Source of the DNA: Hyaloperonospora brassicae
Taxonomy: Eukaryota; Oomycota; Peronosporomycetes; Peronosporales; Peronosporaceae
Assembly (NCBI GenBank): GCA_947650285.1
Contig: CANTFL010001461.1
Coordinates: forward strand, 1 to 64,000
Reading direction: 5' to 3'
DNA length: 64,000 bases
Part shown: positions 11,601-25,180 of the stretch, one piece after another
How the letters are laid out: every line of letters starts with the position of its first letter
Position numbering within the stretch: the stretch's first letter is position 1
Made by a program: the position numbers and the translations under genes
Notes under the pieces: generated by a model
What the model was told of the DNA's origin: nothing
The model's input: the letters and a program-made list of their open reading frames with translations, nothing else
Database searches by the model: none

Positions 11601-12829
11601 TTATGTAGTATTTGTCAAATATCAGCGCGTTGGTATATAACATATTTATCACACTGGTAATTGGGCTACGTCTTGTCAGCAAACTAGGACAGATACAAAA
11701 CGAAAATTCAATCAGGCCAGATATAGCCGGCCAAAGTAAATACAAAGAGCCTACACATGTCAAATCAACAGCGGCATTTCGTCCACGTATGGAGTTCGGA
11801 CTGTTTCAGATGCAAGTTGATCCATATATGGAGCTAACTTGATGCATGAAAAGGTGTTTTTTGTGACGGCGTGTTTATATTACACTCCAGATTTGCTCAT
11901 GCCGAGTTATTCTTACTCGAAATACATAACTATTCTTTTGCTTGCTCTTGGTTTTGACCGAATGCTTGCTGAATTTGTAATTAAGAACATATTAACTAAT
12001 GAAGACTATCACGGACATGCTTTGTTTTCTCTTGTAATTAAAATGATCTTGCGTCTTTTCATTGACACTGACAGCCTTTGTAGTTCACTGCACAAATACA
12101 CGCAGTTTGAATTTCTACCCGTCTTGTGTAGTCGATTTTATTTCTGGCGACAACAACATTCGTTACTCCAGCTTCTACCTGACCGAGATGTGCTTCTATC
12201 ATTGTAATCGAAAGTATCCCTTTTGAATTTGGTTTCTAAGGTCTTATGTATGAAAAGATCATTATATACCACAATAAAAATTCTTTCAAGCCTTATCAGC
12301 TCATGTCTGTTCTAAGATAGGGTTTTGTAGGGCTCTCGCTATATCACTCATTCAAATAGCTCGAATCGAGAGCTTATATTTATGCTAATGAAATTAAACG
12401 CTTGAGCATCATCATCTGACGGGAACGCCCTATTGTCGTCGTTTCCACACATTATCTATACGGAAAATGTACTCAGCTTTTATTACACTATTCATGCATC
12501 TCTCACCTATTTAAGATACACTCTATCATTATTCGACTATCCGCAGGAAAGTCCAAAGCTAATCGTATTTGTTTGGTCCCGTCACTAGATTAATCAAAAT
12601 CGTCTATATATACACCTCATGGTCTCCGACTGCAACAGCCTATATGCTTAGTAATCGAATAATTTACAGACATAAAACACTCATAAATTACGATTTGCGT
12701 TCGAGCTAAGGCCTGAGAGGACACACGAAGTGTCGTCTAAATTCATCTAGCGGCTACTCTTATGATTGTAAGTACATCGGTTCGTACAAGTGTGATCTAG
12801 AAAAATAATCTCAGTCATAAGACGTGCAT
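8601..12829. other. AT-rich gene-poor region
   Basis: Base composition falls sharply in GC after about 8600, and reading frames are short on all strands. I found no recognisable retroelement domain here, although the composition matches the decayed elements further right. A small inverted repeat CGACTC / GAGTCG lies at 10419-10438. This is probably old, heavily mutated repeat sequence. Confidence 0.5.
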
Positions 12830-13690
12830 ACGACCGCACTCGACGTGACTCAACGAGTAGACCAAAGTCGGCTACCCGACGTAGCTCGACCACTCAACGA
12901 AACTTAGTAAACAACGAAACTCGAGAAGTCGACATAACCCTACAAGTCGATAAATCCCGACGAATAGATGCCATAGGGCCTGTACATATCTTCTCTAAAT
13001 GAAGTAACAGTTTGTAAAGACACCAGGAAATGTTAAGAGCCACCCAAGAAGCCCTAACTACAAGACAAGTAGAGACAATTTTGATACAGAGCATAATTTT
13101 CTGAGACCAAGACACGCGTTAAAATTTCGGGAAGTCCCTCCGAAGGCTCTATTCTGCCTGCCGTCTACCATTGAGAGACAAGGCTTGTAGAGGTTTTGAA
13201 TGGTTGCATTAAGAGGTTAAGTCGGCCCAGAGTGGCCACTCGATACCAACGCACGTTAATCCTTGTCAAGAAAAAAGCCAAGGATCCAATTCATGGCACC
13301 GTTTTAGACTTATCGAGCGACAAGCCAGTTAACTTATTAGAAGGTACCTTTGAAGGCCTGTCTAGTGATAAGACGCCAGAGGGACTCTGTCGGGGACACC
13401 GATACTTTCTAGTCTGGTGAATACTGCACCCGTTGACCTGTGGAAGCGTAAAATGCCGAATTTATCCTTGAGTAAGTCACAGGTAATGAACACTTAGAAA
13501 CTGCACCCCTTACGTAGGCTTACGAAAGAATTTGGCTACGGATCATCAGTAAAGGAGAGCCACAATCAATTTCGAAGGGGCAATCCGCGTAGGGATATCG
13601 TTATATTCCATCGCAACAGCCTAACCTGACCGCTTTACTTGGCGACATCGTTGTACTGGTGGATCAAACTTGCATAAATATTATAACGTA
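12830..13690 (+). repeat. Heavily decayed LTR related to the LTRs of the 15 kb inner element
   Basis: Aligned by eye with the LTRs at 32909-33953 and 47050-47996. Shared stretches include the GTCGNCGACT-like repetitive start (12830-12960, much eroded), CTGCCTGCCGTC (13157-13168), GCTTGTAGAGG (13182-13192), ATGGCACCGTTTTAGACT, TCGAGCGACAAGCC (13314-13327), TCTAGTC...TGGTGAATACTGCACCCG, and CGAAGGGGCAATCCGCGTAGG near 13575. Orientation matches the intact LTRs. Boundaries are approximate. Confidence 0.65.
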
Positions 13691-14399
13691 TTGTGCCACA
13701 CCAGAGGCTTTACGCACGCGATGTAGGTCCACGCTTTTCTAAATGCCATAAGTGTACTAGCATGTGCGAGACTAATTTACAAGTCTAAATTGTTTAAAAC
13801 ACACCAAAGGCTCAAAGTGCGGCGTGCGGAACGCGCCATTTATCATATTTTTCGAAGTCAAAATGAAAGCAATGCTTGTTCTCTTAATCTTGATACCTTG
13901 TATATTCTACACTGGTCCGAGATATTAATCCTGATTCTACTTTCGTCGTAAACACCAGTTGCACACTCTGTGTTATAGGAGACCACGGACCGGACAGAAG
14001 ACTGTCGAAAGTGAAAACAAGAACGGCAACTAAATGCCCAGCGTATGTTTCTCTGAACACTAATTTATCTGACAAGGGAATGATAATGAAAAGAGGTGCT
14101 CGCAAAACTCATGGGAACAAGCAAGGGCCCGAATTCGTCTGGGACAATCATCTCAGTCGGTGCGGTCAGAGGAAACGGATGATTTTAATAGGTGCAAGTT
14201 CTATTGGAATGAGTGATGGACCATTTATAAGCGAACGCGATCGAAGGAAGCAGTTGTTAGATTTCATTCGATACAAACACATACTATCAAGAAAAAAAAC
14301 GATTCCTGTGACCACCATATTTAAGTATTGACATGCAAAACGTCAACATAACCACATAACACATTACGTATACCGTTTTTTATCGTTGGTAGCGAGCTA

Positions 14400-15500
14400 T
14401 TTTAACGAGACGTCCAACATAAAATGGCGATCCTGACGGAAGTGATTACAGTCGATATCAAGGTCGATGGTATTCAATTTAGAGATACAGGAGTATTTCT
14501 GGCGGATAAAAATGAGAATATACAGATCTGATGTGGAACAACGATTATTTAAGTTTAAGGAGAGGCAATGCTTTTCATCCTGTGGTGCGTGGATAAATTT
14601 GTTTGATTATTCAGTGAGAGAAAACGCAGTTGTGCTAATTTTGCGGCCGGAGCTCTGAGTTAAGTTAGATACTGACACATATAAGCAAGTTTACGATCGA
14701 CCAAGATCATAATACCATCTTCATTATCATGGTCTTCGACGATCGTGGCATCACCATGAAAAAAGGTATAGACATACCGCTATGCAACATTTGTCAATTT
14801 GTCTACCCAGTTACACATTTAATCATTCATCCTCTGCCAATGGTCATCGAGTTGTTATATGATATAAAATAGGTGTGGTATTGTTCCCTGTATGTAAACG
14901 GGGTATGTAGGCAATACAAATGAAGGAATGGGCAAAAGCGATTTTAGCGTTTGTAACGAAATCATTTATATTGCAACGATACGAATGCCTTTCGTTATAA
15001 GTAAGATGTATGACCTTACAAGCGCTTTATCGATGTAGCTTGGTACAAATTTCGAAAATATATGTCAGTAAGCGACTCTATTACGACGAAATTGTCAAGG
15101 CCGACCGACTTCTTTTTTATCCGTGAAAAAGAAATCAACGTGAGACCATCGGTGGAACGGGAAGTCTATATTGACAAAGTGTTGATACTTGGAACGTCGT
15201 GGACCTCGCTTTATAGAAGGTGTGACGGTATATCGATACGTGTGATCAGTCGCTTTATCGATCGGCTACTTTAAATGTTTGTTAGGATCGTATGGTAAAC
15301 TTAATGAAGATTCTGATTTAATTGCACGTCGAAAACCTCACCAAACATTCTTTTTTTCTGGAAGTACATGTGTATATTCCACACACCAGTCGATACGATC
15401 AATGTTTTCATTATGGGAAATTGAACGACTACAGCCACTTATTTATTGCCTTGTATGCGTCCGTTTTGTACAGACTTCTTAGGCAAACTTAGATAGAATT
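14400..15500 (+). pseudogene. Remnant of Gypsy protease-RT linker and reverse transcriptase
   Basis: Scattered + strand frames retain landmarks of the Gypsy pol found elsewhere in the window. ILTEVITVDIKVDGIQF near 14430 matches the acidic linker upstream of RT. VEREVYIDKVLILGTSW (about 15150-15205) is the RT motif around YIDD, with the second Asp mutated to Lys. The sequence between is too eroded to translate. The remnant ends near 15500, where an inverted LTR/leader copy begins. It may belong with the decayed LTR at 12.8-13.7 kb, but that is inference. Confidence 0.55.
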
Positions 15501-15509
15501 ATCTGTGCT

Positions 15510-17440
15510 CATAAACGATCATGTCTGGTAAAGTCGATCTCACAAAATCTCTTGTGTGAGTGTAGATCTTCCACTTTCCCAGACTTGCCAACTCCCGGAG
15601 GGGGTACTCCGATCCGTGCCTTGTTGTATAGCCTTGTGCTCACCTTGTGTACCCGTCGGTTGGGCTGGCTTGAGTTCTTCGTAATGGCCTTGGGAGATGT
15701 CGGTCTCGCTGAGAGGTTGGGTTGAGATTTCGCTTCCGGTGCGTAAATCTTCACACCACGAACAGGGGTTCTGCGATCTTGATCTTGAGTCGCGACGATC
15801 TCTATCTGTAAGCGTCGCGATCTCGATCTTGAATCACACCGATCTCGATTTTTCTTCGGGATCGGGGTCTTCGCTGTGCGGAAATCTTCACTCAGCAAAT
15901 AATTGTCTTGCGTCGATCTTGCGTTGGGATCGGTCCAATCTGGTCTTGGGATCGGCCGATCTTGCCGGAAGTGCGCAATGTGGGCAGATCGGTTCTTTGT
16001 TTCGCCAAAATGAAACGTGCCGATCCGTCCAGTAAATCAAAACGATCTTGCTCGGTCTTGTCTTGAACGCCTTGTCCAGATCTTCTGACCACTTGCGCCG
16101 TCTCGCGATCTTGTGTCCAATGTCCTTTTCCTTTTCCTGATGTTGCTGCTACCCTAGCAGTTGAGTTGAGTGTGAGTACTTGATCGATCCGGGCCAAATA
16201 TCCCGAGATCGCTCTTCTCGATCTTGGCCAACAATCCAAGATCGGTCTTCTGTGTCCCTGTAACACGCGCGCCTTGACCCGCCGGGGAAGCCAAATCAAT
16301 CTTGCCCGGAGAAGAGGGGAGGAGAACGTGCGTCGTGAGCAGAAGAAGTAGAGTTCAAGTCTGTTTATTAACCAACCAAATTAACAGCCAACCTATCATT
16401 AAGCCTATTCCCAAACGTAGGTCACTCTCCAAGTCGATATCACCTTTAAGCTTGACCGCCCCTTTGAACACGTGTCGAAATTTCGTGACCTGTACTCCAA
16501 AGATAGCGCCAATACTCCCAATATCGTACCTAGGCACCAAAAAGGGACCAAATTCCAAATACGGTACCAAATACCCAATTTGGTACCGAAAAGTCCAAAA
16601 TAGTACCCAATGCTGAATATGTCTAAATCCATTTTACGAAGTCAATTCGACCGGCTTCCACTGGCTCTTTCGATCTGAACCTTTACGACATCACTCATGG
16701 ACCTTTATCAAGCATGTTTATTACGATTCAGCAACTCCATCACCGATATATTCATAGTCAGCAGGGGGCATGACCGATCTGATGCCCAATTCGAGATTGT
16801 TGAGGACCGACACAGTGCAATCCGGCCATATATGTTCTTCCGTCCATTGAGCGTACTCCGATACCCTCGTCACGGGTTTATCTGCTCAATGGGACTATCC
16901 GTAGTTCTTACAACGGTCCCACGGGCTCCCGCGAACATCCACACTTCCAGATCGGGCCATAATTAACCCAAATCAGTACTCCCTTCGGGAGACCGCTAAC
17001 GGGTGTCACCTATCTGATGGATTTCGGCACCTTTGTCACAGAGTCACCCCACATCGCCTGGTCCCCGATGCACCTTTCCCTGAGTAATTCTGCTTCAGAT
17101 CGGTTGTTTGATGCAATCCAGTTCCTTGTCTCAGATCGCACCGTTGAAATCATTTCTTGTGCCAGGTTGTAGCGTGGAAATCATCCCTTTCCGCGCCCCG
17201 TCTCTGATCGTTCCATACCCATCAGTCTGACAACAGTTGGATCAGATCATCTTTCTCCGTTGGGATTGCCTCCAATCTCTTATTAGATCGCCATGTCCCA
17301 TGGTCTCATTTTCCACCAGTAAGTGGCACCTTAACTGGGTGGTCACCGATCCACGTCCTATCATTTGATCAGTGACTTTACCACACAGGCATTTACCAAA
17401 TTCTGGACTAGATCGCGTTTGCCGTATCGAGATGAATGTT
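15510..17440 (-). mobile_element. Truncated Gypsy fragment: LTR plus 5' leader/gag start, minus orientation
   Basis: About 17440-16330 is LTR-like, and 16330-15510 is the adjoining internal leader, read on the minus strand. The same arrangement occurs in the opposite orientation at 25690-27470. Matching blocks include the multiple GGTACCAAA-type runs (16500-16620 against 26450-26520), AATAAACAGACTTG / AATAAACATATTTG, and GACCGATCTTGGAT. Minus-strand frames in the leader are rich in Asp, Arg and Gln and in GATC sites. There is no pol, so this is a truncated copy. Confidence 0.6.
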
Positions 17441-20400
17441 AACGCAATTTAGTATTAACGATAATTTTTTATGCGATTCTGAGGGTTGAAACAGCTACGG
17501 AGAAATCAATTATCACACTTTCACATCTTGCTGCTAAGATAGCCACAAAATACATCTTGTAAAAAAAATCATATAAGGCTTAAGCATTCGAATGTGACGT
17601 GAGCCGATAATTAAGTGGGATCAGCTGTGTTACTTATGGGAATTGAATTTGTGTACTGGCTTATAACTATCTATAGTCGCACGGTGAGACCAGATATATT
17701 TTATTATGGTATAATTGAAAAAGGGTATTACTTCCTCTTTAGAGGATGATTGCGGTATATATAATCCTAATTACACGAAATATTAAAGGCTTCTAACAAC
17801 ATCAACGCAGGCTTGAATGTTACAGTCTTATAATATCAATGGCAGATCGTGAAGTTGATGAGCTGCAATCTTATAATACTGGACAATAGAAATCTGTCGA
17901 TGATAAGAAAGAAGTATGATAGTTGGTCCTTTTGCGGCTTGTGACATTTAGAGTTATGTGAAAGAAGTATCAATCTATGAAAGCAGCCTAGATGGACGAA
18001 AAGCATGATGCAGCAAACAATCGAAATTCCTGAAAGCCCCGTGGTAGCCAGTATTGATAGGTCCGCCAGGGCAAAAAAACAGAAGTATTTAGCGCGATCA
18101 AATGCAAATTGTTATATCGAACGCTCGTACTTACAGTTTCTGCGTTTTTTAACCAATAGTGTGAAAATGAAGCCGAATATTAAGTCCTACTACTAAACTT
18201 TTATCTTCATAAATATCAGACCATGATAAGCATCATTGGTTGCAGTGACTCACATGTGTTATTAGGTAAATGCGTGGCGAGATCGACAGCCAAGCAACAT
18301 AATTTAAACTGCTCTGTCATCATAATCTAATGAGACTCCGTTGTATTAGGGTCCAATATGTATTTGGACTATATTCGAAGCGCTAATTGATTGCAAGTGA
18401 AGCTCATCAGCAAGAGAAGAGTGCGTTCGACTTACCGACTATGATCGTCTAGACATGATTTATTTTAGCAAGTGAATATATTATCATACTAAGACGTCGA
18501 ATAGTAGCGAAATCGGCTACGATCAATTGATCAGCAGTAAGAAGACGCAAACACCCGCAAGTTCTAAAAAAGGAAATGTTTACCAGTTATAATTTGATCG
18601 TTTAAACGGAACTCTTGGTAGTTGACTAAAAATGATTAAGAGACAAATCTAAGCGTAAAATGCGGATTAAGGGTAGGAGATGCAACGCTTTTGAACTTCA
18701 TTGCACTGAAGTATGATTTGAGCAAACATATACTCATTCATTAGAATTTGAGACGCAGTCTACAGATCGTGTAACGTTAACCAGTATATCAATATATAAA
18801 ACACCAAGCCTTCTTGCGTACTATCTCGATAGGTGGTCTCGAAAGAATAGGTCAGATGAATATGATGATCTAGGTAAAAATCCATTAGCATGAAGTTTCT
18901 TGAGTGTGCGATGTAAAGTAGGCACATATTTGAATTTTTATTCTAGCAGCGTGCGATCATATACTATTATAATGGATCACTGGAAAGTAAAAAGCTGCTG
19001 AAACATTCAGATTTTGGCCATCAATAAAATTGCATTGTAGCCGCGATTATTAAAAAGAACACATCGGCATGTTCTAATAAATCAATCGACGATATGACTA
19101 CTCATTATGAAAAGATACTTTTCTCGAACTGCACAGACAATCACATTAAATGTGAAGAAATGAGTTTGGGCCGTTTTTACGCCAGCTGTATGATACTTCA
19201 AAACCGACATCTAGATTTATGTCCAATTTACATTGATTTGACAAACGTATTGCGGAACAGAACCAGCACTTTACAATATGGTGTCAAGCGCAAGCTATTA
19301 GGACGTGGACTATGCGGATTACTCAGCACTTGCGACAAGCTTAGCAAAATCGACAGAATTTAAAATTCTTCTCTTCGTCTTACTCCGTTAGTTCCGACTC
19401 TGCTGTCTCTTCCACAGATGCACTCTCGCAGCGCTTTTGGGGTCGCCACCCGCTATTCGTCGGCATGCCTCTGCTACTGCATCCTGCGAAATTGTTCGTC
19501 TCCATCACCGGTTATCATTCACACCGTCATCTATGCTTTCTACTCTTCTTTTTTGGGCGCTAAGACCCCCGGAGGTTTCAGGAGAGGTGCCCAAGGTCGA
19601 TCTCTTGGGCCATTTGTTCAGCAATTCGTCGGGAGAAACTAGTGTATCCAATGCTGATCGGAAACCATCAACGATCAGTTGTTCCTAAGCCAGTACGCCG
19701 TCTTTCCTGCTACCCGCATATGTCGCGACCGGTGGATCCCGGATATTAATTGAGCATTCCCCGATCGTTTAATTAAGTAGATTAATATTTGTCGCGTCGG
19801 GTTAGATTCAGCAGCATCGACCAACTAAACGTAAGGTTATTTTCCAATCAGCTTTTAAGCTATAAAAATTTACCTTTACTGCATCCAGTGATCAGAAGAT
19901 GGCGTTGTACCCAGAATGACGTTGGATGTTCAGATTGGTCTTTGCAGCGCGTATCTACTCGCTGTATAGCCAGAAGCCTAATATTTTCGATGGCAAGGTT
20001 GATCTCATTTTAATTAAAGTGGCCGGGTATGAAAATAATGTGTTTAAGCTATACCACGAAATTGAAGATCGCCATCGGCAAATTTCGTGAATTTCAATGC
20101 ATCTTTTTTTCATCTTCAGCATAAAATGACAAGTTGACCCGAAAGCGACCCGAGTTCTTTCAAGAACGTAGACAGCGTCGATTCAGATCCGGACCTCTTT
20201 GAAAAACAACTCCCCGCTTAATTTACCAACGTATTACCAAGGGGTATTACGAACCGTACATCATGCGGTAAACTTGCTTTCCAAAAAATTTGGCACCTTA
20301 AATGCGGCCGCTGTAGCTCTTAATATTGGGAGGTAAACAGACCAACATTCTCAACTTAATTAGTGCTTTGCCGTAATTATATCTGGGGAACATGACGCAT

Positions 20401-21289
20401 CCAGTAACAATCCTCGATCGCAAAACATCTCGGATCGTCGATAATCCGTCTCTACGGAAAGCGCTGCCCTCGTTGACCTCTCAGGTACTTCTTTTGTATC
20501 ACTTCTATGTCATTTTATCAATCATTTTTTATTCGTCATTGTCTTGTCGAAAATGCCTTCTTTTTTCTTTCTCCTTTCAGCCGCGATCGGACCCCACAGA
20601 TTCATTTAATCGGTACAATTATTACATCGATTTTATGCCGCCTTCTAACATAACCTCTTGCGTATTTTACCCAATTTAATCCCATTCCGTGCTCCTTTAT
20701 AATAACTTTTTCTTGACACGGCATCACTTCGAATTGGTTCGTCTCTACGCGATGTCATTCGAACTCTTGTACTAGCGCACCACAATTTAAATCTGATTTG
20801 TCCCCCCGCGATAAATCGCTTTATCCCTTCCAATGAATTAGGAACTGTTGTCGCATCTTCTTGAGATAGAACTCATTGCTTCATGGGAGGAGTATGACGC
20901 GATTGCCATCCAACTGATTGAGAAATGGATGGATCATCTCTCACTACTACTATGCAAATACGCTGATGGGTGGATTGAAAGACAGTCGGAGCATTCGGTT
21001 GGACATAGTAGAACAAACAAGGTCTTTATTACAACCTTATATATTCCTGTGACTCCAAAAGCCCCTCAAGCAAGGTTAGCGTAAATTCATCCTCTGCAAG
21101 CCGCAGGTGTGTCATTGCCCTGCCGTAACGCGTTATTCGACCAAATCGCACATCCGTTTTCTTCTCCACTTCAAATTCGTCTTCTTTCAGATCTCAATAC
21201 AAACTGTCTTCAGGAGGCTACGCTTCATCAAAATTGACATGATTCTTGTACACCACACCTAGCCGTTTCATCGGACGTTACAGAAACTT
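17441..21289. other. AT-rich region without recognisable genes
   Basis: Reading frames are short, and no domain was recognised. About 19380-19760 is less AT-rich and may be the 3' tail of the minus-strand Gypsy carcass to its right, but I could not match it to the LTR. The rest I can describe only as decayed. Confidence 0.45.
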
Positions 21290-22440
21290 TTAACGATCTT
21301 TAAATTCGACAAACGCAACACTGGGAACAGTCAGTCCGTAGTACCGAATTCTGTCAATCGCACCGCGTGATCACCGCACTTGTCGATCACCCGAAAAGGT
21401 CCGTGCCACATGTGCGCCAATTTGCGAGCAAATAATTCTTTACCACGAATCATTTACAGCCATAATTGCGACCAGTTGTTTATGTTCAAGGGATCGCGAT
21501 ATTAATCTTGGTGATCTGCGCGTTCTTATAATACAACTTTCATTCGTTCGTTTGTCATAGACCGTGCGCGTTGGTATTGGCGTTCTATACCATACATCCA
21601 CCTCCGTAGGTTACTACCGCGTGGTGCGGTACTTCCTAATGGTAGTGTGGCTTTCTAGGTCGATCGTGGGTCTTTACCGCGAATGCAGTATTTTGAGGTG
21701 TATCTACGGACCCGATCGTGTGCGGTTGTTGTCTTATGTCAATCGTTCTACATATTCATCCCCGTTCTCTGTATTTTCATCACATTTATACATATCGACC
21801 GCCCTTGAAAGAGTATGGACCATGCGTTCGTCCTTGCCGCTCGCTGTGACCTGTAGGCCATGGTGGCCCATTGTTTCCGGCCTTCGATCAATATATAAAC
21901 ACGAAAGATTTTCGACATGAACCCTGGTTACCGTTCGTGGTGGATTGCTGCTCTTGTGCCAAAACCCGTCTGAAGATACACCTCTCATAGTTTCCGCGAT
22001 CGTTTGAGCCGCCCGAGACGCACTCGTCTTCTAAGTCACATAGCCTGAAACTGGATCGGTTCACTCCTACATCTCTAAATTTCCCTCAAAAATTTGTGTG
22101 AGTGACGATTTATGATCCATAGCTTCCATTTGAAACGAATACGTTGCTTGTACGTATCCTGGAGAATTACTGCATTCACATGGGTGTATTAGCCTGTTTC
22201 ACAACTAAAATAAATTCCTACGAAATGCTGTACACTTCGATATAATCCTTTAATAAAACTTCGCCCTATTTGATGTTAGGTGCGGCCTGTGACCTGGTGG
22301 CCACCCTCCAATCTTGTATGGCAGCGATGCAGAAAATATTGTAGCAAAAAATTTATGACTAATAATCGAAATAGCTCTGTGACATCTTCGGATGTCGTGG
22401 CCGATCTCGGGCAGAAGACTGGAAAAATCTGACATGAATT
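21290..22440 (-). pseudogene. Gypsy integrase remnant with GPF motif
   Basis: On the minus strand, fragments match the integrase of the common oomycete aRNH-type Gypsy elements. ASGKDERMVHTLSRAVDMY with DENTENGDEYVERLT (about 21880-21735) is the segment around the catalytic Glu. KLAHMWHGPFRVIDKCGDHA (about 21435-21375) is the GPF/Y module after the core. Frames are broken throughout. It follows aRNH and RT remnants in the correct order (29.2 down to 21.3 kb), so it is the 3' part of one minus-strand element. Confidence 0.7.
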
Positions 22441-22699
22441 TGTGTAAAGGCGCGATTAGGTCATTTCTCTTTGATCCGCTGACTCCGGCGCGGATATTTC
22501 CCGGTCAGGTAAACCTTAAAATTGGAGATTGAACTGTTTTCTTTCTACGCCTGTCTGATGCGCTCATTCCGTATCTGTTGCACCATATCTTTTTGTAAAA
22601 TTTGCGGCCTAAAACGTCAGCTCACGGCTGTCGGGTAATCGCATCATCTGTCTTGCGTGGTATCAACAATTCGTCTGATTCATTGAGGGTAATTAAATC

Positions 22700-23140
22700 T
22701 TAGTGATCTTAATCGATATCCGCCACCAAACTCTTCTCCTTCTGAAGCGCTTTACTTACTAGCTGAAACACGCTTAGATTCGAACCCCGTTTCACATGAA
22801 GAAACTTAGGGATAGGCCTTGATATGAGTTTCGGCATCTCTTTGTTCCGCAATATATGTAAACCAGGTGCCTTACAATCGACATTCGTACGCATTTGCCT
22901 GATCAACAAATTTAAATCCGGCATAAAATACTCGTCTCCTGATCTAATTAATCAGCAGATTAACGTACAAAAGTATTTATCTATACTCTGTCTCGTTAAC
23001 CGTAATATCAGTGACGAACTTAGAATCTACAGGAATAATTGTCCATCCAGTCAAATTCCATATGATCGCGCTGCAAGCTCATCCCTTTCTCTTTTACCGA
23101 GCAGATTAATAGAATATGACTACTAAGAGACTCTTGTCCT
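22700..23140 (-). pseudogene. Remnant of a second, archaeal-type RNase H (aRNH) domain
   Basis: The minus strand retains LLVVIFY (equivalent to the LLVVSFDG start of the domain, catalytic Asp lost), DITVNETEYR (equivalent to the NEAEYRG catalytic-Glu motif) near 23015-22985, and LIRQMRTNVDCKAPGLHILR (about 22905-22845) from the family segment that follows the third acidic motif. This is the extra RNase H that some oomycete Gypsy elements carry downstream of the original one. It is broken by stops and frameshifts. Confidence 0.7.
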
Positions 23141-23390
23141 CCTCGACCGTAGGTGGTCGCATGCTTTTCGTTTGTCTTGGTTGCTTCCGTGAAGAAATCG
23201 CGATTAGCACTTCATCCACCGCACGTCGAGGAGTTACGCTGTCTGCCAGGGCACCCAGTGTCTCGTCTCCTCTCTTCTTACATCGACGAATCTTAACCTT
23301 CCAGTTTACAAGTAGCGAGTCCCATCTACCCAATCTCTTGTTGAGTCCGAAAGATTGTATAAACCAAGCTGAGTTAAGTAACAAATGAAA
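23141..23390 (-). pseudogene. Pol connection segment between RNase H and aRNH
   Basis: An 80-codon open minus-strand frame contains FGLNKRLGRWDSLLVNWKVK and DETLGALADSVTPRRAVDEV. These match the end of the first RNase H and the tether preceding aRNH in oomycete Gypsy elements. It is the least eroded part of this carcass. The lower-coordinate end runs directly into the aRNH remnant. Confidence 0.7.
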
Positions 23391-24099
23391 ACTGTGATCT
23401 CACGTAAAACTAGCATGGTTTAACAGACATCGAGCATCCGTAGCGGTGCTCACAATTCTATCTCCACCAGACCATAATTACCTTTGGTATACAATAACGT
23501 GCCGTTGAAATAGGTGACCGACCAAGACACGATCTCGTGCTCTTGCAGCAATGCAGAAGTTACTACCCACCTGCTGGCAAAAATTACGATCACAGGTGAC
23601 CGATCCGAGTCTAATTGTCTTTATATAGGCGTTGTAGCTATTTCATTTTTCAGAAATGCAAATGCGAACAAAGATTTTCACCAGAAACTTCTTCCTTTGT
23701 AATCGCGATGATCCCCAAAAATTGGGTACAAATCATGATCACTGAGAAATTTGGCACATATCGCGATCGCATCCCAAAATTGGGTACGTATCATTATTCA
23801 AATTATTTTTGGACGCGGCGGTCACTGTACTTTCAGATTCATGGACTGATAATGGACCATCGCACATGCGTCGGATCTCATAAAATCTGCTTCTCATAAC
23901 TCATATAACATATAAACTTAAATCGTGAAGTTTTTAGTAACCCAGCTTTAGTGGTTGATACTCCCGAGAAATGATTGCAAAAATCTTAAGGATTAAGGAT
24001 ATGACACGTTCGATAGTATTTATAACTCTCTCGAATATGCTTTCAATCTGTCCAGTGAGACTTGATGGACAAGGTAGTCTACCGTACGGCTCCTCCAAA

Positions 24100-25180
24100 A
24101 ATGCTTGGTCACGCTGATTGACAAATTATATTGGTTGCAGAAATTGAGTAATCGCTCTACTTTCTAATGCAGCGACTTCTAAGACTTGGCGGGTAACAAT
24201 ATATTGTCCATGTATGATATCCGTCCGAGAAACGGCGAAATTGTGTCGATATTCGGTTTGCCGTCGGCAAATACATCGACGATTTTGGAGGGTCCAGCAG
24301 CGGTTGTAAGTGTGCTATAACCAATTTATAAATACCCGTATGGTGCATTGTCTATCAGTCGTTAGTAATGCTGCGAAGCGTTCTTTTGTAAAAACAACTT
24401 CCTCAAACGCACAAATAGTGCTGAAGTGTACTGAATGCCGATATCTCTATTACTCGATTCGTCATATTAATCAAATAAGCTCCCCCCGCCATATCCAGGG
24501 AGATATATACTTTATCCATATCCTGCAGCAGGTCTCTCATATATGCCACGAGGTAAACCATCAGTATTGTCTACTGATTTAATCATCTATAGTTAATACA
24601 AAATCTCATAGTAGCCATTCTAATTTATGATGACCACGATCTGCAACTCTCATGGGGACTTGGACGTTTAAATTATCCTCGCCGTCAAAAATTCTTAATC
24701 AGGTCGGCCATTTTCTCACGAAACTTGGGTGCAACGGGTCGTACAACTTTTGCGATTGGTTTAATCCCGCCAACATTGATATCGTAGACTGATCCACGCG
24801 CCGCAGGAGTTAAGGCAATACATCTGACCATTATGAGATGGCAATTCTTCCATATTATCTCCATAAAATTTTCTTGATAGTCCGAATGTGGCATTCCCTA
24901 TTCTCCAATTTGAATGTCATCGATAAAATCTTTTTCGTCGAGATCACTACCTCTGAAAGGATTGTCATGTGTTGATCCACGTCCTCGGCAAACAAAGCTT
25001 GTACCCTGTCAGTTTTTCGTGATATAACATTGAGAGGGTACAAGCTTCTTCAGCCGTTTCTTTCAAGTAGGTTACACCATCGTAATCTCTCCTCACCTGT
25101 CGCTTAGGACTCTCTAGTGACACACACTCTTGGTTCTTCATCCCGTCTGACCGATCTTTGTACCCTCCCTGGGTCATTTA
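24100..25180 (-). pseudogene. Gypsy reverse transcriptase remnant
   Basis: Landmarks in order on the minus strand: FAEDVDQHMTILSEVVIST (acidic linker, about 25000-24940); TPAARGSVYDINVGGIKPIA then RPVAPKFREKMADLIK (about 24810-24690), the RT N-terminal segment; a frame near 24560-24480 reading RDLLQDMDKVYISLDMAGG; and FLGRISYMDNILLPAKSW (about 24235-24180), the catalytic YIDD region, here YMDN. Several stops and shifts separate them. The linker is separated from the protease region at 27.5-28.3 kb by an inserted, oppositely oriented LTR fragment. Confidence 0.72.

Noticed and set aside
11839..12207. 122-codon + strand ORF in the AT-rich region
   Set aside because: Leu/Phe/Tyr-rich composition is expected of AT-rich DNA. 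No homology was recognised.
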